From the NCBI GenBank assembly GCA_963782345.1, contig CAWAJF010000007.1, forward strand, positions 62,001 through 126,000: 64,000 nt of DNA, read 5' to 3'. Source of the DNA: DASUPK01 sp963782345 (lineage in GTDB: Bacteria > Actinomycetota > Thermoleophilia > Solirubrobacterales > 70-9). Position 1 is the first letter of the stretch. The number at the start of each line of letters is the position of its first letter. A program made the translations under genes and the position numbers. A model generated the notes under the pieces. That model did no database searches. It was not told the origin of the DNA and saw only the letters and a list, made by a program, of their open reading frames with translations. Positions 24,687 through 37,290 of the stretch are shown one piece after another.

Positions 24687-24928
24687 GTGACCCGAGCGAG
24701 ACCGAGTGGAGGCGACGAGACACGTCACCCCGCCAAGTGGTCTTTGAAAACTGAGCAGCGCGTGATGAGGGAGATGTTTCCCTCATTACTCGAGCCCGAC
24801 TCCCGCCCACATGCACGGGCGGGGGTTGAATAACTCCGTCATGTCGGCCACCGCCCTGTGTACGCGGTGGCAGAAGTCAGCTACATGACACGCTCTCTTG
24901 TGACTGACGATTCAGTCACGTCACATTT
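24687..24928 (+). promoter_or_regulatory. rRNA leader with boxA-like element and processing stems
   Basis: TCTTTGAAAACTGAG at 24741-24755 resembles the antitermination boxA region found before actinobacterial rRNAs; a similar TTGAAAACTG lies at about 26592-26601 before 23S. Inverted repeats follow, including GAGGGA/TCCCTC near 24766-24784, GTGACTGA/TCAGTCAC near 24900-24918, and a longer GTCGGCCACCGCC..GGCGGTGGC-type arm. These probably form part of the stem cut by RNase III to release 16S. Confidence 0.5.
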
Positions 24929-26475
<1,547 letters not shown>

Positions 26476-26750
26476 CTAGGGAGACCTAGATACGTCGACC
26501 GGGCTTGGACTGGACGCTCTCGAGCGTCCCTTGCGCTGCTCAGTCTTCAGAGACGCCGGCGGGAGACCCCCGTCCGGGCGCCTCCGTGGACCTTGAAAAC
26601 TGCACTAGACCGAGCGCCCTTCATGCGACGGGTGCGCCTTCGGGCGCACGCATTTCATGAGGGGTGTTCTTGCGTCTCCCCACTGACATCGGGGGAGGCG
26701 CAAAAGGATAGAAGCCGAGCATACGCGCACTCAGCGCGTATGCAGCTCAC
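26476..26750 (+). other. 16S-23S spacer without tRNA genes
   Basis: About 275 bases with no cloverleaf or TTCGA-type T-arm. A boxA-like TTGAAAACTG occurs near 26592. Paired arms GCATACGCGC/GCGCGTATGC (about 26719-26743) and GCGTCTCCCC/GGGGGAGGCGC (about 26670-26702) look like 23S processing stems. Confidence 0.7.
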
Positions 26751-29740
<2,990 letters not shown>

Positions 29741-29801
29741 TTTTCTGCTTCTTCCCGGTCTAGTGCGGTTTTCAAGCTCCACGGGGGCCGTCTCTACCCT
29801 T

Positions 29802-29919
29802 TTCGGTGGCGAGATAGCGAGAGGGAAACACCTCTTCCCATTCCGAACAGAGCCGTTAAGCCTCTCAGCGCCGATGGTACTTGGAGGGCAACCTCCCGGG
29901 AGAGTAGGTCGCCGCCGGT
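29802..29919 (+). rRNA. rrf: 5S ribosomal RNA
   Basis: About 118 bases with CGGTGGCG at the 5' end pairing to CGCCGCCG at the 3' end. The conserved CCCATTCCGAACAG, GCGCCGATGGTACT and GGGAGAGTAGG elements are in order. It sits 61 bases after 23S. Confidence 0.93.
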
Positions 29920-29928
29920 CTTCTTCAG

Positions 29929-29955
29929 AGCCGCCCCGCCGGTCGGCTTTTTTTT
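29929..29955 (+). terminator. Intrinsic terminator of the rRNA operon
   Basis: AGCCG and CGGCT arms (29929-29933, 29944-29948) with a 10-base loop are followed by a run of eight T. It lies 10 bases after 5S. Confidence 0.85.
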
Positions 29956-29998
29956 GCGTGATCCGGGTCTCGGGGCTGCGCGCCATATGCTCGCTTCG

Positions 29999-31186
29999 AT
30001 GAGCACCGCAACCGACACCACCGTCACCGACGAGGCCGCACTCGAGTGGGTGCGCCTGCTCTCGGAGGAGATCGGACCGCGGCGTCCGACCGGGCCGGCT
30101 GAGCGTCGCGCTGCCGAGCTGGTAGCCGATCGGCTTGCCAAACGCGGGGTCGCGGTGGAGCAGGTGCCCTTCGGCGGCTATCCGACCTTCGCCGGCCCCT
30201 ACGGCGCTGCGCTTGCCATTGCGCTGCTGGGCTTGCCGCTCGCCCGGCGGCGGCCCTTGGTCGCGTCCGCGCTCGCCGCTGCGGGGGCGGCGCTGACAGC
30301 AGCCGAGGACGGGCTCGTGCGGCGGCCGCTGACGCGCGCGATGGCGAGACGCCCCAGCCGCAACGTGGTTGCGACGATCGAGCCGCGCTCCGAGGTCGAG
30401 CGCACGGTCTGCCTCGTTTGTCACCTGGACAGCTCCCGAAGCGGCCTGATGTTCCACCGGCGCTTCCTGCCGTTCCTGCACGCCTGGATAGCGACGCAGG
30501 CGGCGGCGTTCGCAACCGCGGTGGCCGCGCCGCTGCTTCGGCGGCTGGGACTGGGCAGGCGGCTGCTCGCCGGCGCGTATGGGGTGTTGCTCGCCGGGCT
30601 CGGGATGCTGATCGAGCGGGAGATGCGCGGGGTCGACGTCCCCGGCGCAAACGACAACGCCACCGGGGTGGCCGCCGTGGCCACGCTGGCGGGCGAGCTT
30701 CACGCCGAGCCGCTCTCCGCGACCCGGGTCGTCTGCCTGTTCACGGGATGCGAGGAGGCCGGCGTGCTCGGCGCGGACGCTTTCGTGCGCGAGCTCGAGG
30801 CCGGCCCGGAGGATTGGCGCTCGTGGCTCTTTCTCAACTTCGACGGGGTGGGGGCACCGGCGACGCTTCGTTTTCTCCGCCGGGAGGGGGTTCTGAGCAA
30901 GTGGCCCGCAGACGCCCACCTGGGTCGAATCGCTCAAGGGATCTCCGAGCGCCGGCCCGAGCTTCGGCTGGAGGGCACCGGACACAACGCCGGCCTGACC
31001 TATGACACGACGCCCGTGATGGCGCGGGGCGGCCGAGCGATCACATTCAGCACACAGGACGCGACGATCCCGAATTACCACTCGCCGACCGACACGGTGG
31101 ACAACCTCGATCCCACCGCGCTTGGGCGCGCGATCGAGGTCGGCCGCGAGGTGCTCGCCGGGATCGATCGCGGCGAGGCGGACTAG
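29999..31186 (+). CDS. M28 family zinc metallopeptidase with membrane segments
   Basis: 395 residues starting MSTATDTTVTDEAAL. The aminopeptidase fold shows the zinc-ligand pattern: VCHLDSS (His, Asp, about 140), GANDNATGVAAVATLAGEL (Asp, about 218-236), FTGCEEAG (Glu-Glu, about 247), NFDGVG (Asp) and NYHSPTDTVDNLD (His, about 358-370). Between residues 60 and 200 are three or four hydrophobic stretches, so the enzyme is probably membrane-anchored. The starting ATG is ambiguous; another lies 12 bases upstream. The rRNA terminator ends 43 bases before it, so a separate promoter is expected. Confidence 0.8.
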   Translation: MSTATDTTVTDEAALEWVRLLSEEIGPRRPTGPAERRAAELVADRLAKRGVAVEQVPFGGYPTFAGPYGAALAIALLGLPLARRRPLVASALAAAGAALTAAEDGLVRRPLTRAMARRPSRNVVATIEPRSEVERTVCLVCHLDSSRSGLMFHRRFLPFLHAWIATQAAAFATAVAAPLLRRLGLGRRLLAGAYGVLLAGLGMLIEREMRGVDVPGANDNATGVAAVATLAGELHAEPLSATRVVCLFTGCEEAGVLGADAFVRELEAGPEDWRSWLFLNFDGVGAPATLRFLRREGVLSKWPADAHLGRIAQGISERRPELRLEGTGHNAGLTYDTTPVMARGGRAITFSTQDATIPNYHSPTDTVDNLDPTALGRAIEVGREVLAGIDRGEAD

Positions 31187-31188
31187 CG

Positions 31189-31383
31189 TTAAGCGGCGAT
31201 TCGGTCCTGCACGCCGGCGCGGTCGTGCAGGTGGTGCGGTGAGCCAGAGGCGAGGCCGATCGGCCGCCGCTCACACTCGCGCACCGGTTCGGGCTCGATC
31301 CCGTACTCGCCGAGCGTCGCGAAGTCGATCACCAAATCGGCCGCGTCGAGCAGCCGCTCCCTTATGTCTATGAGCTTTCCCAT
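31189..31383 (-). CDS. Possible small protein of unknown function
   Basis: A 64-codon frame starting MGKLIDIRERLLDAADLVID, with a helix-friendly N-terminal half (DAADLVIDFATLGEYGIEPE) and an Arg/His-rich tail. The N-terminal residues look like protein. No ribosome binding site is visible, and the frame is open for another 41 codons upstream. It ends 3 bases after the convergent peptidase gene. I do not recognise a family. Confidence 0.35.
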   Translation of the reverse strand: MGKLIDIRERLLDAADLVIDFATLGEYGIEPEPVRECERRPIGLASGSPHHLHDRAGVQDRIAA

Positions 31384-31556
31384 GGGCGGGAAGGTATGGA
31401 TGGCCTCGGACGGAACCCGACTATTTGCAGGGGAAGTTGCAGAGGGGGCAAGGGTGGATATGTTGGCGGCGACGTCGAGTCCACAAATAGGGCCTGGATG
31501 CCGCACGCAGTCACGAACTACGACTTCTCCATAGGCGCCAAGCGCGGCCTCTAGCC
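31384..31556. other. Intergenic region
   Basis: Less GC-rich than its surroundings, with stretches such as ACTATTTGCAGGGGAAG and a possible -10 GATATG near 31456. It may hold promoters for the flanking divergent genes. No hairpin or repeat stood out. Confidence 0.3.
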
Positions 31557-32105
31557 GTGACCGGCACGGTCCTGCTCACACACAGCTCCGGTCCGCAGGG
31601 GCCGGGCGAGGGCAGCGATCCGCTGGTTCGGCGTCTTCGCGAGGAGCTCGGAGCGGAGTACGAGGTCCTCTTCCCGAAGATGCCGGGCATCGAGGACCCG
31701 CATTACGAGCCGTGGCGCGATCGGCTCGCCGCGGAGCTCGCCGGAGTGGAGGGGAGAGTCATCGTCTTCGGCCACTCCCTGGGCGGATCTGTCGCGCTCA
31801 AGTACGCCGCCGAGGGTGGGCTGGAGGATCGAGTGGCCGGCCTCGTGATCGCCCGAGCGCCGTACTGGGGGCAAAGCGAGTGGGAGCGGGAGTGGGCGCT
31901 GCCCGGGGATTGGGCGGGGGAGGAGACGCGGCTGCCGCCCGTCGTCCTCTTCCACAGCCGCGACGACGAGGTGAGCCCCTTCGCTCACCTCGATCTGTAC
32001 GCGAAGAGGCTCACCGAGGCCGAGGTGCATCCCCACGACGGCAACGGTCACCTGTTCGATCGAGGCGACCTCTCCGAGGTGATCGCCGCCGTCAGGTCGC
32101 TCTAG
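31557..32105 (+). CDS. Small alpha/beta hydrolase
   Basis: 182 residues from GTG (ATGA-like context TAGCCGTGACC). The nucleophile elbow is FGHSLGGSVALKY (Ser near residue 75). The acid is in LFHSRDDEVSPFAHL (Asp near 135), and the histidine in DGNGHLFDRGDLS (about 166). The size and pattern resemble RBBP9/YdeN-like serine hydrolases. The substrate is unknown. Its last 4 bases overlap the stop of the convergent dnaE2. Confidence 0.78.
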   Translation: MTGTVLLTHSSGPQGPGEGSDPLVRRLREELGAEYEVLFPKMPGIEDPHYEPWRDRLAAELAGVEGRVIVFGHSLGGSVALKYAAEGGLEDRVAGLVIARAPYWGQSEWEREWALPGDWAGEETRLPPVVLFHSRDDEVSPFAHLDLYAKRLTEAEVHPHDGNGHLFDRGDLSEVIAAVRSL

Positions 32106-35100
32106 CGGCCCCGCCGCCCGAAGCTGTGCGGGGCCGGCAGTGATGCGGCGAGCTCCGCCATCGCTGCCTCGCGGACGCCGTCGAAGCCGCGCTTGGAGAG
32201 CCCCACTGCTGAGGGACCCGCCATCGCCGGCTCCCGCTGTCGCTCCTCCGGATCGTTCCCGGTCTCTCGATCAACGGGCGGCTCGAGGTCACGGACTTTC
32301 GGAGGTGGAAGCTCGTCGGTGCTCAGGCGTTCGATCTTGGTGACGACCACGTTCGTGGTTCCCTCCCGGTGCTCGAGCATGCCGGCAGCGAGGACGAAGC
32401 CCGAGGTCCTCACCGCCAGGCGGCAGCGCTCCACGACCGGGGGAGGGACGATCAGGTTGATCGTCCCTCGCTCGTCCTCGAGCAGCATGAAGACGACGCC
32501 GTTGGCGGTCGCCGGCCGCTGCCGGGCGACGACCATCCCCGCCACGCCGACCCGGGCGCCGTCGCGCGTACGGCCCAGATCCTCACTACTCAGCAGCTTC
32601 GTGGGGAGGGTCTCCCGGATCAGCTCCATCGGGTGGCGGCCCAGGGTCATCCCGGTAGTCCGGTAGTCGGCCACGATCTTCTCCCACGGGCCGAGCTGCG
32701 GGAGCGGCGGGGTGGGGGAGCCATCCAGCGGTAGAGCCAGCTGCGCTCCGTCGTTGGTGCGGGTGGCGCGAGCCGATCCGCCGGCCTCCCAGAGCGCCGG
32801 CCGCCGCATCTCGTCGTCCGGATCGCCCAACCCCGGGGTCAGGTCTTCGCCCAATCCCGGGGTCAGGTCTTGCAGGCCACATTTGTCGTATGCAAGACCT
32901 GACCCCGGGTGGACGAGGCCGTCGCAGGCGCCTGCCCAGGCGAAGCGCTGCAACGCAGCCGCGCCCGAGCCCGAGCGCCCGGCGAGGTCCGAGATGCTCC
33001 TGTAGGAGCCGCCGCGCCGGCGCTCCTCGATCACCGCCTGCGCATCGACCTCCGCAACCTCGGCGACGTAGCCGAGTCCGATCCGGACCGGGGGATTTCC
33101 GGCGGAGCCGGGTTCCGCCCCCGTGGTCTCCACCCGGCAGTCCAGCTCGCTGGCGTTGACGTCCGGGGAGAGGATCTCGATGCCGCGCCGCTGCGCCTCG
33201 TGGACCAGCGCGTCCGGCGGATAGAAGCCCATCGGCTGCTCGTTGAGCAGGGCGCAGAGCAGCTCCGGGCCGTAGTGGACCCGCAGCCACATCGACTGGT
33301 AGGCGAGCAGCCCGAAGGCGGCGGAATGCGACTTGGGGAAGCCGAAGCCGGAGAAGCCCTCGATCTGGCCGAAGACCCGCTCGGCGATCTCGCGCGAGAC
33401 GCCGCGGCCGATTGCGCCCTCGATGAACCGCTCGCGGTAGCGCTCCATCGCCGTCTGCGAGCGCTTGCGGCTCATCGCCCGCCGCAGCCCCTCAGCCTCT
33501 CCGACAGAGAAGCCGGCCAGCGCCATCGCCACCTCCAGCACCTGGTCCTGAAAGACGATCGCGCCGAGGGTGTCGTGCAGAGCCGGCTCGAGCGAGGGGT
33601 GCTCGTAGGGGATCTCGTATGAGGGATCGGCCCGCAGCCGCTTGCGCCGCTCGATGTAGGGATGGACGGCCCCACCCTGGATCGGCCCCGGCCGCACCAG
33701 GGCGACCTGCACCGTCAGGTCGTCCAGGTTCTCAGGCAGTGTGCGCGGGAGCATCTGCATCTGTGCCCGGCTCTCGATCTGAAAGACGCCGGTCGTCTCG
33801 GCCTGCTGGATCGCGCCCCAGATCTCGTTGTCGTCGAGCGGCACGCGGGAGAGGTCGATCCGCTCGCCGCGGGTGCGCGCGATCTCGTCGACGCAGCGCT
33901 CGACCGCGGAGAGCATCCCCAGCCCGAGCAGATCGATCTTCAAAAAGCCTGCATCCGCGCATGAATCCTTGTCCCACTGGACGATCTGGCGACCCTCCAT
34001 CGCCGCCGGCTGAACCGGGCAGAGCTCGACCAGCGGCATGGTCGAGATCACCATCCCGCCCGGATGTTGCGAGATGTGGCGGGGGAGGCCGGCGATCTCC
34101 GGAAGCAGCTCGGCCAGCGCCCGCCAGCGCGGGGAGCGGGCCCGCAGCTTGCCCAGCGTCTCCTCCATCCGGTCCCAGGCGTCGCGACTCGCCTCGTAGA
34201 CGTCCACGGCGCGGGCGAAGCGCTCCACCTCGCCGAGCGGAAGGCCGAGTGCCTTGCCGAGGTCGCGGATCGCCCCGCGCGCGCGGTAGGTGGCGAACGA
34301 GGCGACGAGCGCCGAACGCTCGGGCCCGTAGCGCTCGTGCACCCGCGGGATCAGCTTCTCGCGAATGTCCCTGGGGAAGTCGAGGTCGATGTCAGGGACG
34401 TCGGTCAGCTCCTCGTTCAGGAAGCGACCGAGGAAGAGGTCGTTCTTCACCGGGTCGATGTGCGAGAGCCCGGTCAGGTAGCAGACCAGCGAGCTGACGC
34501 TGGAGCCACGGCCGCGCCCCGGCGGCAGCAGCCGCCGGGCGGAGTCCGGGCCACGCACCTCGGCCGCCACCTCGCGGGCCAGCTCGAGCATGTCCTGGTG
34601 GAGGAGGAAGAACCCCGAGAGGCGCAGCTTCCTGATCAGGGCAAGCTCCTCGTCAAGGCGCCGCTCGGCCTCGGCGCGATGCGGCGTCCCCTCGTAGCGG
34701 TGGATCAGGCGCATGCGGCAGAGCTCGGCGAGACGGCGGTCTGTTCGGCGGCGGCTTTTGTGGCCGCCGCATATGTCTTCCTCCGCGCCGGGGTAGCTGT
34801 AGCCCAGCTCCCTAGTGAGGTCGAAGCGAAGGCGCTCGGCGAGCCGCTCCGTCTCGGCGACGGCGTCTGGATGGTCGCGAAAGCGAGCGCCCCCCATTAA
34901 ACGGGTTGCGCCTCCCGGCGCACCCTCGTATGAGGAGAGCAGGGCGGAGGCGGAGTTGCCGCGGCGCAGCGCCTCGGTCTCGTCGAGGGTCGCCCCCAGC
35001 CGCACCGCCACCATCGCGTCCTGCAGGGCAAGGCGCGAGCGCTCGTGGGCATGGGCGTCGCCCGTCGCCACTGCGGGGACGCCGAGCCGCTCCGCCAGCG

Positions 35101-35707
35101 AGGAGAGCCAGCGGTTGCGAGAGCGGTCGTGCCGCCAGAGCGGGCGCTGCAGCTCGATCCGGAAGTGGTCCGGGCCGAAGGCGCGGAGCAGCCGTTCCGC
35201 CAGATGGGCGCCGCCGGCCGGATCGCCCCGCTCCCAGCTGCCGGCCACGGCGCCGTCACGGGCACAGCCCGAGAGGCAGACCAGCCCCTCGGTGTGGCGC
35301 TCGAGCTCGTCGATCGGGATCGACGGCGGGAGGGGATCTCGCATATGCGAGGGTGCGCGTGAGCGCAACCCGTTTGATGGTGGCTCACGCGTTCCACGGT
35401 GCGCTTCTGTGATCAGCCGGCAGAGGCTCGCCCAGCCCCTTGCGTTCTCGACCAGGAGGGTGACGTGGACCGGCCGAGGCATCCGCCTCGGCACCTCCAC
35501 GGTCAGCTCGCAGCCGAGGATGGGGCGGACGCCGACGCCCTTGCAGGCGTGCGAGAACTCCATCGCGCCGCAGACGTTGTCGTGGTCGGTCAGGGCGAGG
35601 GCCTCGTGGCCGAGGGTGGCGGCGGTGGCCGCCAGCTCGGCCGGGTCGGAGGCGCCGTCCAGGAAGGAGTAGGCACTGTGGCAGTGGAGCTCGGTAAACC
35701 TCCTCAA
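32102..35707 (-). CDS. dnaE2: Error-prone DNA polymerase III alpha subunit
   Basis: 1201 residues from a TTG preceded by AGAGGAGGCG at about 5 bases; the frame further upstream overlaps the DUF6504 gene. It is the catalytic part of the SOS mutasome. Present are a PHP domain (ELHCHSAYSFLDGASDP, about 6-22), polymerase palm acids in DVPDIDLDFPRDIREK, HISQHPGGMVIS, the fingers region FGQIEGFSGFGFPKSHSAAFG and a C-terminal OB fold (VGVAGMVVARQRPATANG). The protein is unusual in carrying three translated palindromic repeats: near residues 110-121, 259-271 and 933-961. All keep the frame open, so the gene is probably functional. Confidence 0.9.
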   Translation of the reverse strand: MRRFTELHCHSAYSFLDGASDPAELAATAATLGHEALALTDHDNVCGAMEFSHACKGVGVRPILGCELTVEVPRRMPRPVHVTLLVENARGWASLCRLITEAHRGTREPPSNGLRSRAPSHMRDPLPPSIPIDELERHTEGLVCLSGCARDGAVAGSWERGDPAGGAHLAERLLRAFGPDHFRIELQRPLWRHDRSRNRWLSSLAERLGVPAVATGDAHAHERSRLALQDAMVAVRLGATLDETEALRRGNSASALLSSYEGAPGGATRLMGGARFRDHPDAVAETERLAERLRFDLTRELGYSYPGAEEDICGGHKSRRRTDRRLAELCRMRLIHRYEGTPHRAEAERRLDEELALIRKLRLSGFFLLHQDMLELAREVAAEVRGPDSARRLLPPGRGRGSSVSSLVCYLTGLSHIDPVKNDLFLGRFLNEELTDVPDIDLDFPRDIREKLIPRVHERYGPERSALVASFATYRARGAIRDLGKALGLPLGEVERFARAVDVYEASRDAWDRMEETLGKLRARSPRWRALAELLPEIAGLPRHISQHPGGMVISTMPLVELCPVQPAAMEGRQIVQWDKDSCADAGFLKIDLLGLGMLSAVERCVDEIARTRGERIDLSRVPLDDNEIWGAIQQAETTGVFQIESRAQMQMLPRTLPENLDDLTVQVALVRPGPIQGGAVHPYIERRKRLRADPSYEIPYEHPSLEPALHDTLGAIVFQDQVLEVAMALAGFSVGEAEGLRRAMSRKRSQTAMERYRERFIEGAIGRGVSREIAERVFGQIEGFSGFGFPKSHSAAFGLLAYQSMWLRVHYGPELLCALLNEQPMGFYPPDALVHEAQRRGIEILSPDVNASELDCRVETTGAEPGSAGNPPVRIGLGYVAEVAEVDAQAVIEERRRGGSYRSISDLAGRSGSGAAALQRFAWAGACDGLVHPGSGLAYDKCGLQDLTPGLGEDLTPGLGDPDDEMRRPALWEAGGSARATRTNDGAQLALPLDGSPTPPLPQLGPWEKIVADYRTTGMTLGRHPMELIRETLPTKLLSSEDLGRTRDGARVGVAGMVVARQRPATANGVVFMLLEDERGTINLIVPPPVVERCRLAVRTSGFVLAAGMLEHREGTTNVVVTKIERLSTDELPPPKVRDLEPPVDRETGNDPEERQREPAMAGPSAVGLSKRGFDGVREAAMAELAASLPAPHSFGRRGR
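32825..32909. repeat. REP-like palindrome with tandem half-copy, inside dnaE2
   Basis: Two 24-base direct copies (32825-32848 and 32849-32872) each contain CCCGGGGTCAGGTCTT. The second copy's 19-base arm (32856-32874) has an exact inverted match at 32891-32909, with a 16-base loop. It is translated as an in-frame insert containing DLTPGLG twice. A related palindrome is at 59478-59525. Confidence 0.8.
34895..34931 (-). repeat. Hairpin repeat family 1, copy C, in frame inside dnaE2
   Basis: 37 bases. Read on the minus strand it runs from ATACGAGGGT to CCCGTTTAATG, with arms GCGCC and GGCGC closing a GGGA tetraloop (GNRA type). It is translated within dnaE2 as EGAPGGATRLMGG. Its orientation is the same as the gene's. 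Confidence 0.8.
35345..35379 (+). repeat. Hairpin repeat family 1, copy D, in frame inside dnaE2
   Basis: 35 bases from ATGCGAGGGT to CCCGTTTGATG, with arms GCGC and GCGC closing a GTGA tetraloop (GNRA type). It is opposite in orientation to dnaE2 and is translated from its complement as about SNGLRSRAPSHM, a segment not expected in the PHP-to-polymerase region. Confidence 0.8.
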
Positions 35708-35741
35708 TGCCGCCTCCTCTGCTTCGCGTCCGGGGGCGGCA

Positions 35742-35984
35742 TCAATCCCGCTGCCGGAACCAGCGGCCCGAGTCCTGCTCCCTGAAGACGACGACGTCGC
35801 TGCCGTCCTCGAGGACCAGCTCAAAATAGCTTCTTTGCAGGGGTTTCTGCGTCCACCAGCCATCCTCGACCAGCCATTCCTCGCGCACCGACTCGACCGC
35901 AAGCCGGCCGACCGCGCGCGGCGTTCCGTCGCTGTCCACCTGGACCGGGACCGGCCAGGGCTTGTTGACCCGGCCGGGTCTCAA
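35742..35984 (-). CDS. DUF6504 family small protein of the mutasome cassette
   Basis: 80 residues from TTG, overlapping the imuB stop as TTGA. The core is VREEWLVEDGWWTQKPLQRS, followed by YFELVLEDGSDVVVFREQDS. I recall small proteins of this kind between imuB and dnaE2 in actinobacteria; their role is unknown. It ends 35 bases before the chosen dnaE2 start. Translational coupling with imuB is likely. Confidence 0.7.
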   Translation of the reverse strand: MRPGRVNKPWPVPVQVDSDGTPRAVGRLAVESVREEWLVEDGWWTQKPLQRSYFELVLEDGSDVVVFREQDSGRWFRQRD

Positions 35985-37207
35985 GGTTCCTCGGGGAACG
36001 GCATGAGCACTTCACGCCGCTCCGGCACCCGCGAGCCCGGATCGACCTCCAGCACCCGCATCAGGGAGTCGGCGCCGGCGGCCGAGCGGGTCTGGCGGAC
36101 GGCCTCGGAGATGCGCTTGCGCCGCTCCTCATCGGGAGCCGAGAGAGACAGCTGATCGCCGGTCTCGGGCCCGAGCGCCACCGCCTCGAGCCGCAGCGTC
36201 GCCGCCGGTGCCGGCAGCAGGGTGAGGTGGGGGATCAGGGCGTCGGCAAGCCGGGAGCGGTCCGCGCTCGCTCGTCGCAGCGCGACCTGGCGCCGCCAGC
36301 CTCCACCGGCGGCGAGCCGGGCGGAGAGGCGCAGTGTCCGCAGCTTTCGACCGCGCCTGGCGCCGTGGGCGAGCAGGCGGGAGATCAGCAGCTCCAGCGC
36401 CCTCTCGAGCTGCTGCCCGGAGACAGCCTCGGGCAGCTCGAGCTCCACCGCGATCGCCTCGTGCGCCGGTCGCGGGCGAAGCGGATCGTCCTCTCCGCGC
36501 GCCAGCGCCCGCGCCCGCAGGCCAAGGCGCCCGAAGCGGTCGGCGACCGCATCGCGCGGCAGCCCCGCGAGCCGCCCGAGGGTGGAGATCCCGAGCCGCT
36601 CGAGCTCGTTGGGGAGGTCGTCGGCCTCTCCTTGGCCACCGAGGCGCCCGCAGAGCAGGGATACGGGCAGCGGCTCGAGATAGTCCGCGGCGGCACCGTT
36701 GGGGACGATCCCGCCGGAGCTCGCGGCGGCCACGTATGCGCAGAAACGGCCGGGACCGGCGCCGAGACACACGGATCGACCGAGTTGCTGGCGCATGCGT
36801 TTCAGCACTCCCTCGATCCCTCCCCAGAGCCGGCTCAGGCCGCCCGCCTCGAAGAAGGCCTCGCCGGCGCGGGCGGACTCGACCTGCGCCCCGATCCCCT
36901 CCAGCCTCCTCAGCGCCTCCTCCCAGGAGCGCTCGGCGTGCTCGGGATCGGGCGGGATCAGGGCGAGCTCGGGGCAGCGCGAGAGCGCCTCTCCCATCCT
37001 CATCCCAGCCCGCAGCCCGAAGCGCTCCGCGGGCTCCGAGACCTCGCCGATCAGCTGCGCGGCGCCGGGCTCGGGAGCAAGGGCAGCGGGTAATGCGAGG
37101 GCGCTCCGAGCGGAGTGAGGAGCAACCCGTTTCATCCTTGCTTCCCGGTGCTCTGTCGTGGCTGCGATCAGCCGGAATCGGGGGATCAGGGCGCATGCGA
37201 CGGGCAT
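35981..37207 (-). CDS. imuB: ImuB-like Y-family DNA polymerase homologue
   Basis: 408 residues starting MPVACALIPRFRLIAATTEH. It is the mutasome adaptor that links DnaE2 to the sliding clamp. The Y-family framework is present (RAGMRMGEALSRCPELALIP, about 65-84; FEAGGLSRLWGG; GISTLGRLAGLPRDAVADRFG). As expected for ImuB, the canonical acidic metal-binding residues of true Y-family polymerases are not evident at the start. Residues 25-39 are encoded by hairpin repeat copy E, inserted in frame. The ATG directly follows a LexA box, with TATACG upstream as a plausible -10, so the message may be leaderless and SOS-induced. Confidence 0.85.
   Translation of the reverse strand: MPVACALIPRFRLIAATTEHREARMKRVAPHSARSALALPAALAPEPGAAQLIGEVSEPAERFGLRAGMRMGEALSRCPELALIPPDPEHAERSWEEALRRLEGIGAQVESARAGEAFFEAGGLSRLWGGIEGVLKRMRQQLGRSVCLGAGPGRFCAYVAAASSGGIVPNGAAADYLEPLPVSLLCGRLGGQGEADDLPNELERLGISTLGRLAGLPRDAVADRFGRLGLRARALARGEDDPLRPRPAHEAIAVELELPEAVSGQQLERALELLISRLLAHGARRGRKLRTLRLSARLAAGGGWRRQVALRRASADRSRLADALIPHLTLLPAPAATLRLEAVALGPETGDQLSLSAPDEERRKRISEAVRQTRSAAGADSLMRVLEVDPGSRVPERREVLMPFPEEP
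37093..37135 (+). repeat. Hairpin repeat family 1, copy E, in frame inside imuB
   Basis: 43 bases from ATGCGAGGGC to AACCCGTTTCAT, with arms GCTCC and GGAGC. It lies opposite to imuB and is translated from its complement as MKRVAPHSARSALAL, between EHREA and the conserved LAPEPG segment. Confidence 0.8.
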
Positions 37208-37221
37208 CGAACGTATGTTCG
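37208..37221. promoter_or_regulatory. LexA (SOS) box
   Basis: CGAACGTATGTTCG is a perfect CGAAC-N4-GTTCG palindrome, the LexA consensus of Gram-positive bacteria and actinobacteria. It touches the imuB start codon on the minus strand and overlaps the expected transcription start. The gene at 37291 on the plus strand may share it. Confidence 0.88.
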
Positions 37222-37290
37222 TATACCCGCGCCGAAAGGTCAAGGAACTCGCCGACGCTTAGAGCTCCACCTTGTGGGAATCCGCTGATC

